Source of the DNA: Comamonas testosteroni
GTDB taxonomy: Bacteria; Pseudomonadota; Gammaproteobacteria; Burkholderiales; Burkholderiaceae_C
Reading direction: 5' to 3'
Length of the DNA stretch: 64,000 bases
Assembly: GCF_003569915.1 (NCBI RefSeq)
Contig: NZ_KZ984462.1
Location: 1 to 64,000 of the forward strand
In this document: in pieces, positions 8,087-16,246 of the stretch
Numbering within the stretch: position 1 is the stretch's first letter
How the letters are laid out: each line of letters starts with the position of its first letter
Made by a program: the position numbers and the translations under genes
The notes under the pieces: generated by a model
The model's input: only the letters and a program-made list of their open reading frames with translations
Databases searched by the model: none
What the model was told of the DNA's origin: nothing

Positions 8087-9033
8087 CATTGCGTCAGCGG
8101 CAGGGTCGGCACATCGAACACTACTTTTTGCGGCAGGTTGTGGCGGGAATGCTCGACCAGAAAATCCAGAAATGCGCGCACGCGCACGGGCGTGAACTTG
8201 CGTGAGGGCAAGGTGGCATAGAGTGTGAAGATGCCGCTGGTCCAGTCGGGCAGCACATGGCGCAGGCTGCCGGCCTTCAAGTGCCGGGCAATCAGGTCCA
8301 GCGGCTGGGTGCTGATGCCTGCGCCATCCAGCGTGGCGCGCAGCAGCGTGCCGGTGTGGTTGGCGACCAGCAGCGGTTTGACGAGGACGGGGACATCGTC
8401 CTGCGGGTTGTCGATGCGATGCATGTGCAGCACGTCGCCGCGCGTGACGGAGGAGCGGCGCAGCAGCATCTGGTGTTGCGCTAGGTCAGACGGGTGCAGC
8501 GGCGTGCCGTGCTGCTCCAGGTATTGGGGCGAGGCGCAGGCCAGTCCGTAGGTGCTGACGATGGGGCGGGCAATCACATTGGCGTTATAGCCTTCGGCAG
8601 CGCTGAGAAAGGTGATGTCGTACTCGCCATGGGCGGCTTCGGTGGCGGACTCCACAAACACGTCGATGACGACATGCGGGTAACGCTGGTGGAATTCGTT
8701 GATCAGCGGGGCCAGCATATGTTCGGCAAACACGGGCGGCATGAGCAGGCGCACGGTGCCGGACAGCTCGGCCGTGTGGGCCTGTGCCATGGAAAACGCA
8801 TCATCCACATCGCTGAGAATGCCGCGCACGCGCTCCAGATAGGCTTCGCCCGCTTCGGTCAGCGTCACGCTGCGCGTGGTGCGCTGCAGGAGGCGGGTGC
8901 CCAGGTGCTGCTCCAGGTCGGCCACCAGCCGGGTGACGGTGGGCACGGACATGTCCAGCTTGCGCGCGGCGGCAGAGAAGCCGCCTTCGTCTGCCACAGA
9001 CTGGAAAACACGCATGGTCAGCAATCGATCCAT
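8086..9033 (-). CDS. LysR-family transcriptional regulator
   Basis: The product is 315 residues. The N terminus has the LysR winged helix-turn-helix (MRVFQSVADEGGFSAAARKL, then SVPTVTRLVADLEQHLGTRL and LTEAGEAYLERV), followed by a two-lobe periplasmic-binding-like effector domain. It resembles the large CrgA/DmlR-like subgroup. No divergent target gene is present: the gene upstream is in the same orientation and the one downstream converges. The target is therefore unknown. Its stop codon overlaps the T-run of the neighbouring terminator. Confidence 0.92.
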   Translation of the reverse strand: MDRLLTMRVFQSVADEGGFSAAARKLDMSVPTVTRLVADLEQHLGTRLLQRTTRSVTLTEAGEAYLERVRGILSDVDDAFSMAQAHTAELSGTVRLLMPPVFAEHMLAPLINEFHQRYPHVVIDVFVESATEAAHGEYDITFLSAAEGYNANVIARPIVSTYGLACASPQYLEQHGTPLHPSDLAQHQMLLRRSSVTRGDVLHMHRIDNPQDDVPVLVKPLLVANHTGTLLRATLDGAGISTQPLDLIARHLKAGSLRHVLPDWTSGIFTLYATLPSRKFTPVRVRAFLDFLVEHSRHNLPQKVVFDVPTLPLTQ

Positions 9034-9048
9034 GGTCTGATTCTTATG

Positions 9049-9099
9049 AAATTGATAGCTACTTGCCTAATTGATATAAGGACTTGAGGCCATTTTCCC
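9049..9099 (+). repeat. Dispersed intergenic repeat, family A
   Basis: The stretch starts AATTGATAGCTACTTGCCTA and ends GGACTTGAGGCCATTTTC. It shares the frame TTGATAGCt...GCC...GACT..(A)GGCC.(G)TTT with copies at 14256, 16130, 27218, 36362 and 42684, and more weakly at 10191 and 30562. It fills almost the whole gap between the YihY and LysR genes. Confidence 0.6.
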
Positions 9100-10095
9100 T
9101 TAAATATTCTCTCCTGCATGCCCAGGCAGGTTTCGCAGGTCCTGAGGCCGGAGGGCGGTGGCTTCGTCAGCGCCTTGGCCTGCTACGGCAAAGAGTTTGG
9201 TGATGCGCACATCGGCCTTGCTGCAAGCCTTGGCCGTGGCGGCGGCAAACAGCAAGATGGCTGAGGTGAAGTAAAACCACATCAGCACCACGACCAGCGA
9301 ACCCGCCGCGCCGTAGGCCGAGACCACGGCGGCGGTCGACAGATACCAGGCCAGCGCCTGCTTGCCGATGGTGAACAGCGCCGCGCCAATCACGGAGCCC
9401 ATCAGCAGATAGCGGGTGCGGGGCTTGATGCCCGAGCCCATGCGCATCAACCCCCAGAACAGCAGCACGGCAATGCCGAAGGAGATGCTTTCGTTGATGA
9501 AGCCCACCAGCGGGCCCAGAGGCACGAGCTGCAGCTCGTCATTGGCCCATTTGGTGACCATCTGGATGACAGTGGACAGCACCATGGACACCAGCAGCAA
9601 AAAGCCCAGCCCGGCCACATAGCTCAGGCCGCGCACGCGGGACATGGCCATGCTCAGCCAGGCTTTCTGGGTCTGGGGCGGGCTTTTCTCGCCCATGCTC
9701 CAGAGTTTGTCCAGCGAGGCCTGCAGCTCCACAAACACACCTGTCGCGCCCGAGAGCATCATGATCAGGCCAAGGATGGAGGCGAGCGAGCCCTGGTCCG
9801 AGTTCTGCGCGCTGGCCAGAGCACCGCGAATCACCTGCGCGGCGCGCTCGCCGACCACGCGTTGCACCTGGTCGATCAGCGTGCTCTCCACATAGCTGCG
9901 GTCCATCCACCAGCCCAGCAGGCCGACGACGGCCAGCAGCAGCGGGGCCAGACTGAGCATGCCGTAGAAGGACATGGCGGCGCTCATGCGCAGCCCATCG
10001 GCCTGCAACCACAGCTGTACGGCGTCGATCAGCGGCTGCCAGGGCTTACTCCAGCGGCTGATGTGCTGTTTCCATGAAGAAATTTTCTGAGCCAT
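9100..10095 (-). CDS. YihY/BrkB-family inner membrane protein
   Basis: The product is 331 residues. After a short cytoplasmic N terminus, ADGLRMSAAMSFYGMLSLAP is the conserved family start and leads into the first helix. About six membrane segments follow, including SILGLIMMLSGATGVFVELQ and AAGSLVVVLMWFYFTSAILL. The family was once called ribonuclease BN, but that assignment was withdrawn; its real role is uncertain. The gene upstream of the LysR regulator is separated from it only by a repeat, so the two may be cotranscribed. Confidence 0.9.
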   Translation of the reverse strand: MAQKISSWKQHISRWSKPWQPLIDAVQLWLQADGLRMSAAMSFYGMLSLAPLLLAVVGLLGWWMDRSYVESTLIDQVQRVVGERAAQVIRGALASAQNSDQGSLASILGLIMMLSGATGVFVELQASLDKLWSMGEKSPPQTQKAWLSMAMSRVRGLSYVAGLGFLLLVSMVLSTVIQMVTKWANDELQLVPLGPLVGFINESISFGIAVLLFWGLMRMGSGIKPRTRYLLMGSVIGAALFTIGKQALAWYLSTAAVVSAYGAAGSLVVVLMWFYFTSAILLFAAATAKACSKADVRITKLFAVAGQGADEATALRPQDLRNLPGHAGENI

Positions 10096-10471
10096 GAACC
10101 ATTGTGGCTTGAGCCGCTGTAATCCCCCTGTCAGCCCAGACCGTCCCTGCGTGTCTAGTCACGACGGCTGCAGGCCGCACCAAACCGTGAATTAATCAAA
10201 AATGATAGCTAACAGTCATTTCATTATCTTGATGATGGATTGATTTATACACAATATCTATTGTTTGCGATAAGTTGATGCTCCTAATTTTGAAAACCAC
10301 CTGTTCATTTGATCCACTCAATGCGTCAGATTGCATCGGGGTTTGTACTAGTCAAGTACGCTGGAATCTGGGGCGCGAGCGTGATCCACTTCGGGTTTGC
10401 ACCAATCAAAGTGCAACTGTTTAACTACAAAAAGCGCTGCCCTGGGCAGCGTTGCACGACGAGACACACCC
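10096..10471. promoter_or_regulatory. Long AT-rich promoter region of the CoA-transferase gene
   Basis: These 376 bases lie between divergent genes. I see no gene in them. A weak family A repeat starts near 10191 (AAAATGATAGCTAACAG). The stretch 10190-10330 is strongly AT-rich and is the likely promoter. CGCTGCCC-T-GGGCAGCG at 10435-10451 forms a compact hairpin in the leader, 20 bases before the start codon of the rightward gene. Read leftward it is followed by TTTTT and could also stop antisense transcription. Confidence 0.35.
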
Positions 10472-12034
10472 ATGCACCAGACCTTCACCCATGCATCCCC
10501 TGCGGACCGCGTGTTGTGCCCCGCATTGCGTGAACGCATCATGTCGGCCGACCAGGCCGCCAGCCTCATCCAGTCCGGCATGACGCTGGGCATGAGCGGC
10601 TTTACCCCCGCAGGCGCCCCCAAGTCGGTTCCCCAGGCGCTGGCACGCCGCATTGAAGCGGCCAATGCCGATGGTGGCAACTTCCGCATCAGCCTGTGGA
10701 CCGGTGCCTCCACCTCGCCCGAACTCGATGGCGCTCTGGCCAAGGTGCGCGGCATTGAGCGCCGCCTGCCTTATCAGTCCGATCCCTCGGTGCGCAAGGA
10801 GATCAACGACGGGCGCATGCAGTATGTGGACATCCACCTGTCCCATGTCGCGCAACACGTGTGGTTTGGCTTTCTGGGTCACCTCGATGTGGCGGTGATC
10901 GAAGTCGCGGGCATCTTGCCCGATGGCCGTTTGATTCCGTCGACCTCCGTGGGCAATAACAAGACCTGGCTGGAGCAGGCCGACAAGATCATTCTGGAAG
11001 TCAACAGCGCCCAGCCCGCCGAGCTGGAAGGCATGCATGACATCTACTACGGCGCAGCCGTGCCGCCCAAGCGCAAGCCCATCCCCATGGAGCACCCGTT
11101 TGACCGCATTGGCGACCCGTATCTGCATTGCGATTTGAGCAAGGTGATTGCCGTGGTGCCCACGGCCCAGCGCGACAAGCTGGCGGCCTTTACCGCGCCG
11201 GATGCGGACTCGCAGCGCATTGCCGAAAACATCATCGACTTTCTGCAGCACGAGGTGAAAGTGGGTCGCCTGCCGCCCGAGCTGCTGCCGCTGCAGTCCG
11301 GCGTGGGCAATATTGCCAACGCCGTGCTGGCAGGTCTCAACAACGGCCCGTTCGACCACCTGAACGCCTATACCGAGGTGCTGCAGGACGGCATGCTGGA
11401 CATGCTGGAATCGGGCAAGCTCGATACCGCGTCGACCACGTCGCTTGCGCTCAGCCCTGCAGCCATGGAGCGGTTTCTGGCCAATATCGAGTTCTACCGC
11501 CAGCGCATCATGCTGCGCCCGCAGGAGATCTCGAACCACCCCGAGCTGATCCGCCGCATGGGCCTGATCTCGATGAACGCGCTGATCGAGGCCGATATGT
11601 ACGGCAACGTCAACAGCACGCACATCATGGGCTCGTCCATTATGAACGGCATCGGCGGCAGCGGCGACTTTGCGCGCAACGCCTATCTGTCCATCTTCAT
11701 GACGCCTTCCGTGGCCAAGGGCGGCAAGATCAGCTGCATCGTGCCCATGGTGTCCCACGTCGATCACACCGAGCATGATGTGCAGGTCATCGTGACCGAG
11801 CAGGGGCTGGCCGATCTGCGTGGTCTGGCCCCCGTGCAGCGTGCGCGCCTGATCATCGAAAAATGCGTGCACCCCGATTACAAGGATGCGATGACCGACT
11901 ATCTGGAGCGCTCGCTGCAAGGCGCGCCCGGCAAGCACACGCCGCATCTGCTCGATGAGGCTTATGCATGGCATTCGCGCTATCTGAAGACCGGCAGCAT
12001 GCAGGAAGAAGTGCGTGAGCTGAAGCTGGCTTAA
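10472..12034 (+). CDS. Acetyl-CoA hydrolase / succinyl-CoA:acetate CoA-transferase family protein
   Basis: The product is 520 residues, the usual length for this class I CoA-transferase group. LQSGVGNIANAVL and the YTEVLQDGMLDMLESG segment place the catalytic Glu (in YTE) that forms the CoA thioester. NSTHIMGSSIMNGIGGSGDFARNA is the conserved C-terminal region binding CoA. The enzyme exchanges CoA between succinyl-CoA and acetate or hydrolyses acetyl-CoA; transfer is more common in bacteria. An in-frame ATG 75 bases upstream exists, but the start MHQTFTHASPADRVL fits family length better. It is a single-gene unit with its own terminator. Confidence 0.92.
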   Translation: MHQTFTHASPADRVLCPALRERIMSADQAASLIQSGMTLGMSGFTPAGAPKSVPQALARRIEAANADGGNFRISLWTGASTSPELDGALAKVRGIERRLPYQSDPSVRKEINDGRMQYVDIHLSHVAQHVWFGFLGHLDVAVIEVAGILPDGRLIPSTSVGNNKTWLEQADKIILEVNSAQPAELEGMHDIYYGAAVPPKRKPIPMEHPFDRIGDPYLHCDLSKVIAVVPTAQRDKLAAFTAPDADSQRIAENIIDFLQHEVKVGRLPPELLPLQSGVGNIANAVLAGLNNGPFDHLNAYTEVLQDGMLDMLESGKLDTASTTSLALSPAAMERFLANIEFYRQRIMLRPQEISNHPELIRRMGLISMNALIEADMYGNVNSTHIMGSSIMNGIGGSGDFARNAYLSIFMTPSVAKGGKISCIVPMVSHVDHTEHDVQVIVTEQGLADLRGLAPVQRARLIIEKCVHPDYKDAMTDYLERSLQGAPGKHTPHLLDEAYAWHSRYLKTGSMQEEVRELKLA

Positions 12035-12051
12035 ACAGCAACTGCCCAACG

Positions 12052-12081
12052 AAAAAGCGCTGCATGATGCAGCGCTTTTTT
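12052..12081. terminator. Bidirectional terminator between convergent genes
   Basis: AAAAAGCGCTGCATGATGCAGCGCTTTTTT is almost a perfect palindrome (read as AAAAAGCGCTGCA / TG / ATGCAGCGCTTTTTT). With A and T runs on both sides it can serve the CoA-transferase gene and the lrgB gene. Confidence 0.85.
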
Positions 12082-12093
12082 ATGGAGCTTTGA

Positions 12094-12795
12094 TCAGAAC
12101 AACAAGGTCTTGATCAGCGGCGCTGCAATCACATTCAGCGCACCGGCAATCAGCATTACCAGCGATGCCATCACGGCCTGCACTTCGCCCACCTGGCGGG
12201 CACGGGCCACGCCGCTGCCGTGGGCGGCTCCGCCCCAGCTGGCACCGGTGGCCAGCTTGCTGCGGATATTGGGCAAAAAGCGCAGCACGGTCTGGCCCAG
12301 CAGCATGGCGCTGACGCCGGTCAGCAGCACAAAGAGCGCGGCTAGATCAGTCGGGCCGCCCAGCACTTTCTCGGCCTCAATGGCAAACGGGGTGGTGATG
12401 GAGCGCACGGCCAGGCCTTTTTCCAGCTCTTCGGGCAGACCAAACCACTGGGCAAACAGCACCGAGGTGCCGATGGAGACCACGGTGGCGGCGATCACGC
12501 CGGTGGCAATCGACATCCAGTGCTTTTTGAGCAGCTGGCGGTGCTCATAAAGCGGTAGCGCAAAGGCTACTGTAGTAGGGCCCAGCAGCCAGACCAGCCA
12601 ATGAGTCTGGGCGTAGTACTGCGGGTAGCTCACCTGCGTGAGCAGCGCCAGCGCAATCAGCACTACAGGCGTGGCGATGATGGGCATCAGCAGCACGTTC
12701 TTGTACTGGCGATACAGACGCTTGTTGACCCAGTAGCAGGCCACGGTGACGACAAAGGACAGCAGTCCAATCATTTCATTGGAGATCATGATCAC
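12094..12795 (-). CDS. lrgB: LrgB/CidB-family membrane protein
   Basis: The product is 233 residues with about seven hydrophobic segments. Conserved LrgB features are LLGPTTVAFALPLY near 70, KGLAVRSITTPFAIEA near 130 and SWGGAAHGSGVARARQVGE near 190. LrgB acts with LrgA in a membrane system linked to murein hydrolase export, cell death, or pyruvate/overflow metabolite transport depending on the species. Its start overlaps the lrgA stop by four bases. The divergent LysR gene is the expected regulator. Confidence 0.9.
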   Translation of the reverse strand: MIMISNEMIGLLSFVVTVACYWVNKRLYRQYKNVLLMPIIATPVVLIALALLTQVSYPQYYAQTHWLVWLLGPTTVAFALPLYEHRQLLKKHWMSIATGVIAATVVSIGTSVLFAQWFGLPEELEKGLAVRSITTPFAIEAEKVLGGPTDLAALFVLLTGVSAMLLGQTVLRFLPNIRSKLATGASWGGAAHGSGVARARQVGEVQAVMASLVMLIAGALNVIAAPLIKTLLF

Positions 12796-13262
12796 TCCTT
12801 ATCCAGCTCAGCCTGATGGGCGTGGGCGGTAGATTTGCGGCGGGCCAGCCAGAGTTCCAGGCGATAGACACGGTCCACCGCCAGCGCTGTTACCGCCATC
12901 ACGCAGACAGTGCTGGTGACGATGACGGCCAGAATGCGCAGGCCCTGATGGCGAATCAGATCGGGGTATTCGGTCACCACCAGCATGGCGGGCACAAAGA
13001 ACAGCAGCATCTCGGCCATCAGCCAGTCGGTGCCGGCCTGCAGCCAGCTGGCCTTGATCACGCCCGAGAAAAGCCCGATGGCCAGCAGTGCAAACCCAAT
13101 CAGGCCCGCAGGCATGCTCCAGCCAAAATGCGCACGCAGAGCTTCCATGGCGATCCAGATGGCGCTGAGCACAGCGACTTGCAGCACCGCCTTGGCGGCC
13201 TGACTCCAGCGAGACATAAGAGCAGGCTCCTGCATCGCAGAAGCTTCCGAAGGATTTGACAT
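12792..13262 (-). CDS. lrgA: LrgA/CidA-family holin-like membrane protein
   Basis: The product is 156 residues with four hydrophobic segments. GWSMPAGLIGFALLAIGLFSG and MAEMLLFFVPAMLVVTEYPDLIR are the conserved CidA/LrgA blocks. It is the holin-like partner of LrgB and the first gene of the pair. Residues 1-20 are hydrophilic and could be shortened by starting at Met10 or Met16; ATG at 13262 lies right at the divergent promoter, so a shorter start is possible. Confidence 0.88.
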   Translation of the reverse strand: MSNPSEASAMQEPALMSRWSQAAKAVLQVAVLSAIWIAMEALRAHFGWSMPAGLIGFALLAIGLFSGVIKASWLQAGTDWLMAEMLLFFVPAMLVVTEYPDLIRHQGLRILAVIVTSTVCVMAVTALAVDRVYRLELWLARRKSTAHAHQAELDKE

Positions 13263-13350
13263 GAGACAAATTCTAGGGTTTCTACTAATATTCTAAAAAT
13301 GAATTATTTTTATGTTTTCAATTCAGTAATGGAATAGAAAAGAGCAAGCC
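13263..13350. promoter_or_regulatory. Divergent lrgA/LysR promoter with a LysR-type palindrome
   Basis: This 88-base AT-rich gap separates lrgAB from its likely regulator. ATTC-N7-GAAT at 13290-13304 is a dyad containing the T-N11-A core typical of LysR-family binding sites. Its central position fits control of both genes by the divergent regulator. Confidence 0.45.
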
Positions 13351-14268
13351 ATGGATTTGCGGGCACTGCGCTACTTCATCGAGGTGGTCCAACAAAACGG
13401 TTTCACGCGGGCCGCCGAGACCTTGCACGTCACCCAGCCCACCATCAGCAAAATGGTCAAGGCGCTGGAGGACGAGCTGGGCGGGCCGCTGCTGCTGCGC
13501 GAAGGCCGTGGCGTGCAGCTGACCGATGCAGGCCAGGTTGTCTATGACCGGGGGCTGGAAATCCTGGACCAGGCCAAGCTGCTGCGCCAGCAGGTGGCCG
13601 AGGTGGACAACATCACGCGCGGCGAGCTGAGCGTGGGCATCATGCCCACCACGGGCCACTATATGGCGCCGGTGATTGCGCTGTTTCAGCAACGCTTTCC
13701 GGGTGTGGATCTGCGCGTCGACGAGCAAGGCGCGCGTGCCCAGTACCAGCTGATTCAGGACGGCAAGCTGGACATGGCGCTGGGCCTGTTCAGCGCGCCT
13801 GACCCGGCGCTTGAGCGCTACACCGTGGCGCTGCAAAAAACCCGCGTGGTGCTGCCAGTGCACCGCGTCAAAGACCAGGGCGCGCCCATGCGCTGGCAGG
13901 ACCTGCGCGATCTGCCGTTTGTGCTCTACACCTCGGACTTTGCGCTGCACGAGTTTGTGCTGCAGCAATGCGAGGCCGCAGGCTTCACGCCCAAGGTCAC
14001 GCTGCAAACCCGCTACTGGGACTTTATTGGCCATCTGGTCGCCGCCGATGTGGGCGTGGCCGTGATGTTTGAGCATGTCATTGCCCGCTACAACCCCGAG
14101 CGCGTGGCCAGCCGCCCGCTGGTGGAGCCCGAAATCCACTGGGAAGTGGCGCTGATGTGGCGGCCCGGCTACCTCTCGCGCGCAGCGCAGGCCTGGCTGG
14201 ACTGCGTGCGCGAGGTCTATCCGCAGCCGCTGTCTGGGGCAGAGTTTCCGGACTATCAAAAATCATAG
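13351..14268 (+). CDS. LysR-family regulator, probable activator of lrgAB (CidR-like)
   Basis: The product is 305 residues. The helix-turn-helix is in the first 65 (MDLRALRYFIEVVQQNGFTR, then THVTQPTISKMVKALEDEL with HVTQPTISK as seen here), followed by the effector domain beginning GELSVGIMPTTGHYMAPVI. Divergent orientation to lrgAB across 88 bases with a LysR dyad is the arrangement known for CidR-like regulators. The link to lrgAB is an inference from position. Confidence 0.9.
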   Translation: MDLRALRYFIEVVQQNGFTRAAETLHVTQPTISKMVKALEDELGGPLLLREGRGVQLTDAGQVVYDRGLEILDQAKLLRQQVAEVDNITRGELSVGIMPTTGHYMAPVIALFQQRFPGVDLRVDEQGARAQYQLIQDGKLDMALGLFSAPDPALERYTVALQKTRVVLPVHRVKDQGAPMRWQDLRDLPFVLYTSDFALHEFVLQQCEAAGFTPKVTLQTRYWDFIGHLVAADVGVAVMFEHVIARYNPERVASRPLVEPEIHWEVALMWRPGYLSRAAQAWLDCVREVYPQPLSGAEFPDYQKS

Positions 14269-14316
14269 CAATCAGCCTATGATTTATCTGGACTGGTGGC
14301 CTGTTTGGCATTTCAT
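14256..14316 (+). repeat. Dispersed intergenic repeat, family A
   Basis: The stretch reads CAAAAATCATAGCAATCAGC at its start and CTGGACTGGTGGCCTGTTTG at its end. It shares the ATAGC...GCCTAt...GGACT..GGCCTGTTT frame with other family A copies. It overlaps the last codons of the LysR gene, so the repeat supplies that protein's C terminus. Confidence 0.6.
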
Positions 14317-14357
14317 GTCGGCAAACTAGGCCATTGAGCAGGCGCTAAGCTCGCGCC

Positions 14358-14999
14358 ATGCCTCGCCCGTTTTCAACCAGCCGCAACCCTGTCCGATCTT
14401 CCTCCAGCCTGCGCCGCAGCAATGTGCAGCGCATTGCTGCGCCTCGGCCCGAGGTCACACGGCTGCTGTGCTTTAACAAGCCCTATGGCGTGCTCAGCCA
14501 GTTCACGCCCGAGGGCAAGTGGCAAGGCCTCAAGGACTGGATTGATGTGCCCGGCGTCTATGTCGCTGGGCGGCTGGATGCCGACAGCGAAGGCCTGTTG
14601 CTGCTGACCAATGACGGCCAGTTACAGGCCCATATTGCCGACCCGCGCCACAAGATGGAGAAGACCTACTGGGTGCAGGTCGAAGGCATTCCCGATGAAG
14701 CCGCGCTGCAGCGCCTGCGCGATGGGGTAGAACTCAACGATGGCAAAACCCTGCCCGCCAAAGCGCGTCTGATTGAGCCACAACCCCAGATGTGGGAACG
14801 CCAGCCACCGATTCGTGTGCGCCAGAACATTCCCGACTGCTGGATAGAGCTCATCATCCGCGAAGGCCGCAACCGCCAGGTGCGCCGCATGACGGCCGCC
14901 GTAGGTCACCCCACGCTGCGCTTGGTGCGCGTAGCCATCGGGCCGTACTCGATTGAAGGGCTGGAGCCGGGGCAGTGGGTGGATGCGCCGCCGGTCTAG
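14358..14999 (+). CDS. rluE: 23S rRNA pseudouridine synthase RluE
   Basis: The product is 213 residues. A basic, Ser/Arg-rich N terminus of about 30 residues is followed by LLCFNKPYGVLSQFTPEG, then GRLDADSEGLLLLTNDG with the catalytic Asp (in GRLD), KTYWVQVEG, and EGRNRQVRRMTAAVGHPTLRL. These are the RluE/RsuA family motifs. E. coli RluE makes pseudouridine 2457 in 23S rRNA. There is no S4 domain, as expected for RluE. It stands alone between a repeat and a convergent gene. Confidence 0.92.
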   Translation: MPRPFSTSRNPVRSSSSLRRSNVQRIAAPRPEVTRLLCFNKPYGVLSQFTPEGKWQGLKDWIDVPGVYVAGRLDADSEGLLLLTNDGQLQAHIADPRHKMEKTYWVQVEGIPDEAALQRLRDGVELNDGKTLPAKARLIEPQPQMWERQPPIRVRQNIPDCWIELIIREGRNRQVRRMTAAVGHPTLRLVRVAIGPYSIEGLEPGQWVDAPPV

Positions 15000-15008
15000 G
15001 GCGCGGCT

Positions 15009-16112
15009 TCAGCGCAGGGCATCGAGCCGGGAAAGATCATCCCCTTCAGGCAGCTTCACGGCCTGCCAGCCTTGCAGCAGCAGCCAGTTGCTGCGCTGGG
15101 GGCTGAACCAGTTGTGCTCCACCTCCATGGGTTGCAGACGGCCTTTGAGCGCCTCCATGGCGGTGCGCAGGTCTGCAGCTCTGCCTTGCACACAGCCTCG
15201 CATCTCCTGCACCAGCTGCTGGCGCTGACTGAGCAGGCGGCTGCGCGCGATTTTTTCTGGCGATGGCTGGCACTGCGCATAGGCCAGCAAGCTGGGGTCA
15301 GGAATATCGCCACGGGCGACCATGTCCAGCATTTGCTGATGCAGGCCCAGTTGCTCGTCAGGCATCAGGCCCGCGAGCTGAATCTCCATCGCCCCCTCGT
15401 GAAAGCGGTAACGCGCAGGCACGGCGTCCAGCAAGGTGTAGCTGCTGCCGCTGCGTGATCTGGCGTGGTAGCTCACGACTCGGCTGCCTTGCTGCAGCAG
15501 CGGCTGGACCAGCTCCATCAGTGCCGCGCGGCCTGGCCCATCGTCGGTGGTGAGCGGAATGCGCAGCTGCGTGCTGGGGTAGCCGCGCCATTCCTCGCGC
15601 CAGACCATCCAGCCTGCCGTATTGGGCGCAAAAAAGATCAGCACAATGACGGTGAACATGGGCACCAGCCATGACGCCAGTGCCCAGGTGGCCTTGATAT
15701 CGGCGGCGGCTTCCGCGTCCTTCCCTGTGCTGAGCAGGTTGCCGACCAGCCGCACCAGCGTGCCCAGACTCACCACAAAGGCAATCCCCACGCCCAGCGA
15801 AAGCTGCTCCGGCGAGAACATGCGCTCGGGCAAATGGAGCAGCGTCCACAGCATGGCCGCCACACCCAGCCAGATAACCAGGGCTGACAAGCCATAGAAC
15901 AGGGGCGGGTGGTTCTGCAGCTCGGCGTTCAGATCCAGAGCGGGGTTCTGTGCCTGGGCGCGCAGCAACTGATGTCTGCGCCACCAGCGCAGCGGCTGCC
16001 ACAGCAAGGCGCTGGTGAACAGGCCCGCAGCGATGGAGATCAGCACCGCCGAAAATGCCCAGAGCATCAGCAGCCCCATCAACACCATCATCAAGCCCAC
16101 CAACCAGATCAT
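15009..16112 (-). CDS. Unrecognised multi-pass membrane protein
   Basis: The product is 367 residues and is not recognised. The N terminus is very hydrophobic (about residues 1-45, two segments), with further segments near 70-95, 105-125 and 143-165. A soluble C-terminal half of about 200 residues follows, with GSRVVSYHARSRSGSSYTLL and a single Cys pair (Cys in YAQCQP and RGCVQG). The C-terminal half probably faces the periplasm if the last helix crosses outward. It converges on rluE with a 9-base gap and is not in an obvious operon. Confidence 0.75.
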   Translation of the reverse strand: MIWLVGLMMVLMGLLMLWAFSAVLISIAAGLFTSALLWQPLRWWRRHQLLRAQAQNPALDLNAELQNHPPLFYGLSALVIWLGVAAMLWTLLHLPERMFSPEQLSLGVGIAFVVSLGTLVRLVGNLLSTGKDAEAAADIKATWALASWLVPMFTVIVLIFFAPNTAGWMVWREEWRGYPSTQLRIPLTTDDGPGRAALMELVQPLLQQGSRVVSYHARSRSGSSYTLLDAVPARYRFHEGAMEIQLAGLMPDEQLGLHQQMLDMVARGDIPDPSLLAYAQCQPSPEKIARSRLLSQRQQLVQEMRGCVQGRAADLRTAMEALKGRLQPMEVEHNWFSPQRSNWLLLQGWQAVKLPEGDDLSRLDALR

Positions 16113-16129
16113 TGCCTCTGCCCCTCTAT

Positions 16130-16184
16130 GTAATTGATAGCTGGCAGCGCATGATCTACCGAGACTAGAGCCTGTTTTTAACCC
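16130..16184 (+). repeat. Dispersed intergenic repeat, family A
   Basis: It starts GTAATTGATAGCTGGCAGCG and ends GAGACTAGAGCCTGTTTTTA, matching the family frame TTGATAGCTg...GACTAgaGCCTGTTTT. It lies directly upstream of the membrane-protein gene on the minus strand. Confidence 0.6.
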
Positions 16185-16227
16185 AAAAAAGAAAACGCGC
16201 TTGCTGCAGCCGCAGACAAGCGCGTTT
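16184..16227 (-). terminator. Intrinsic terminator after the Ala/Pro-rich protein gene
   Basis: AAACGCGCTTG and CAAGCGCGTTT form an 11-base perfect stem around a 13-base loop. On the minus strand it is followed by TTTTCTTTTTT, so it ends the transcript of the gene at 16247-16777. Confidence 0.8.
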
Positions 16228-16246
16228 GGGGGTGTGAGGTGAGCGA

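Noticed and set aside
10421-12049. Minus-strand frame opposite the CoA-transferase
   Set aside because: Antisense shadow of a gene with full family motifs.
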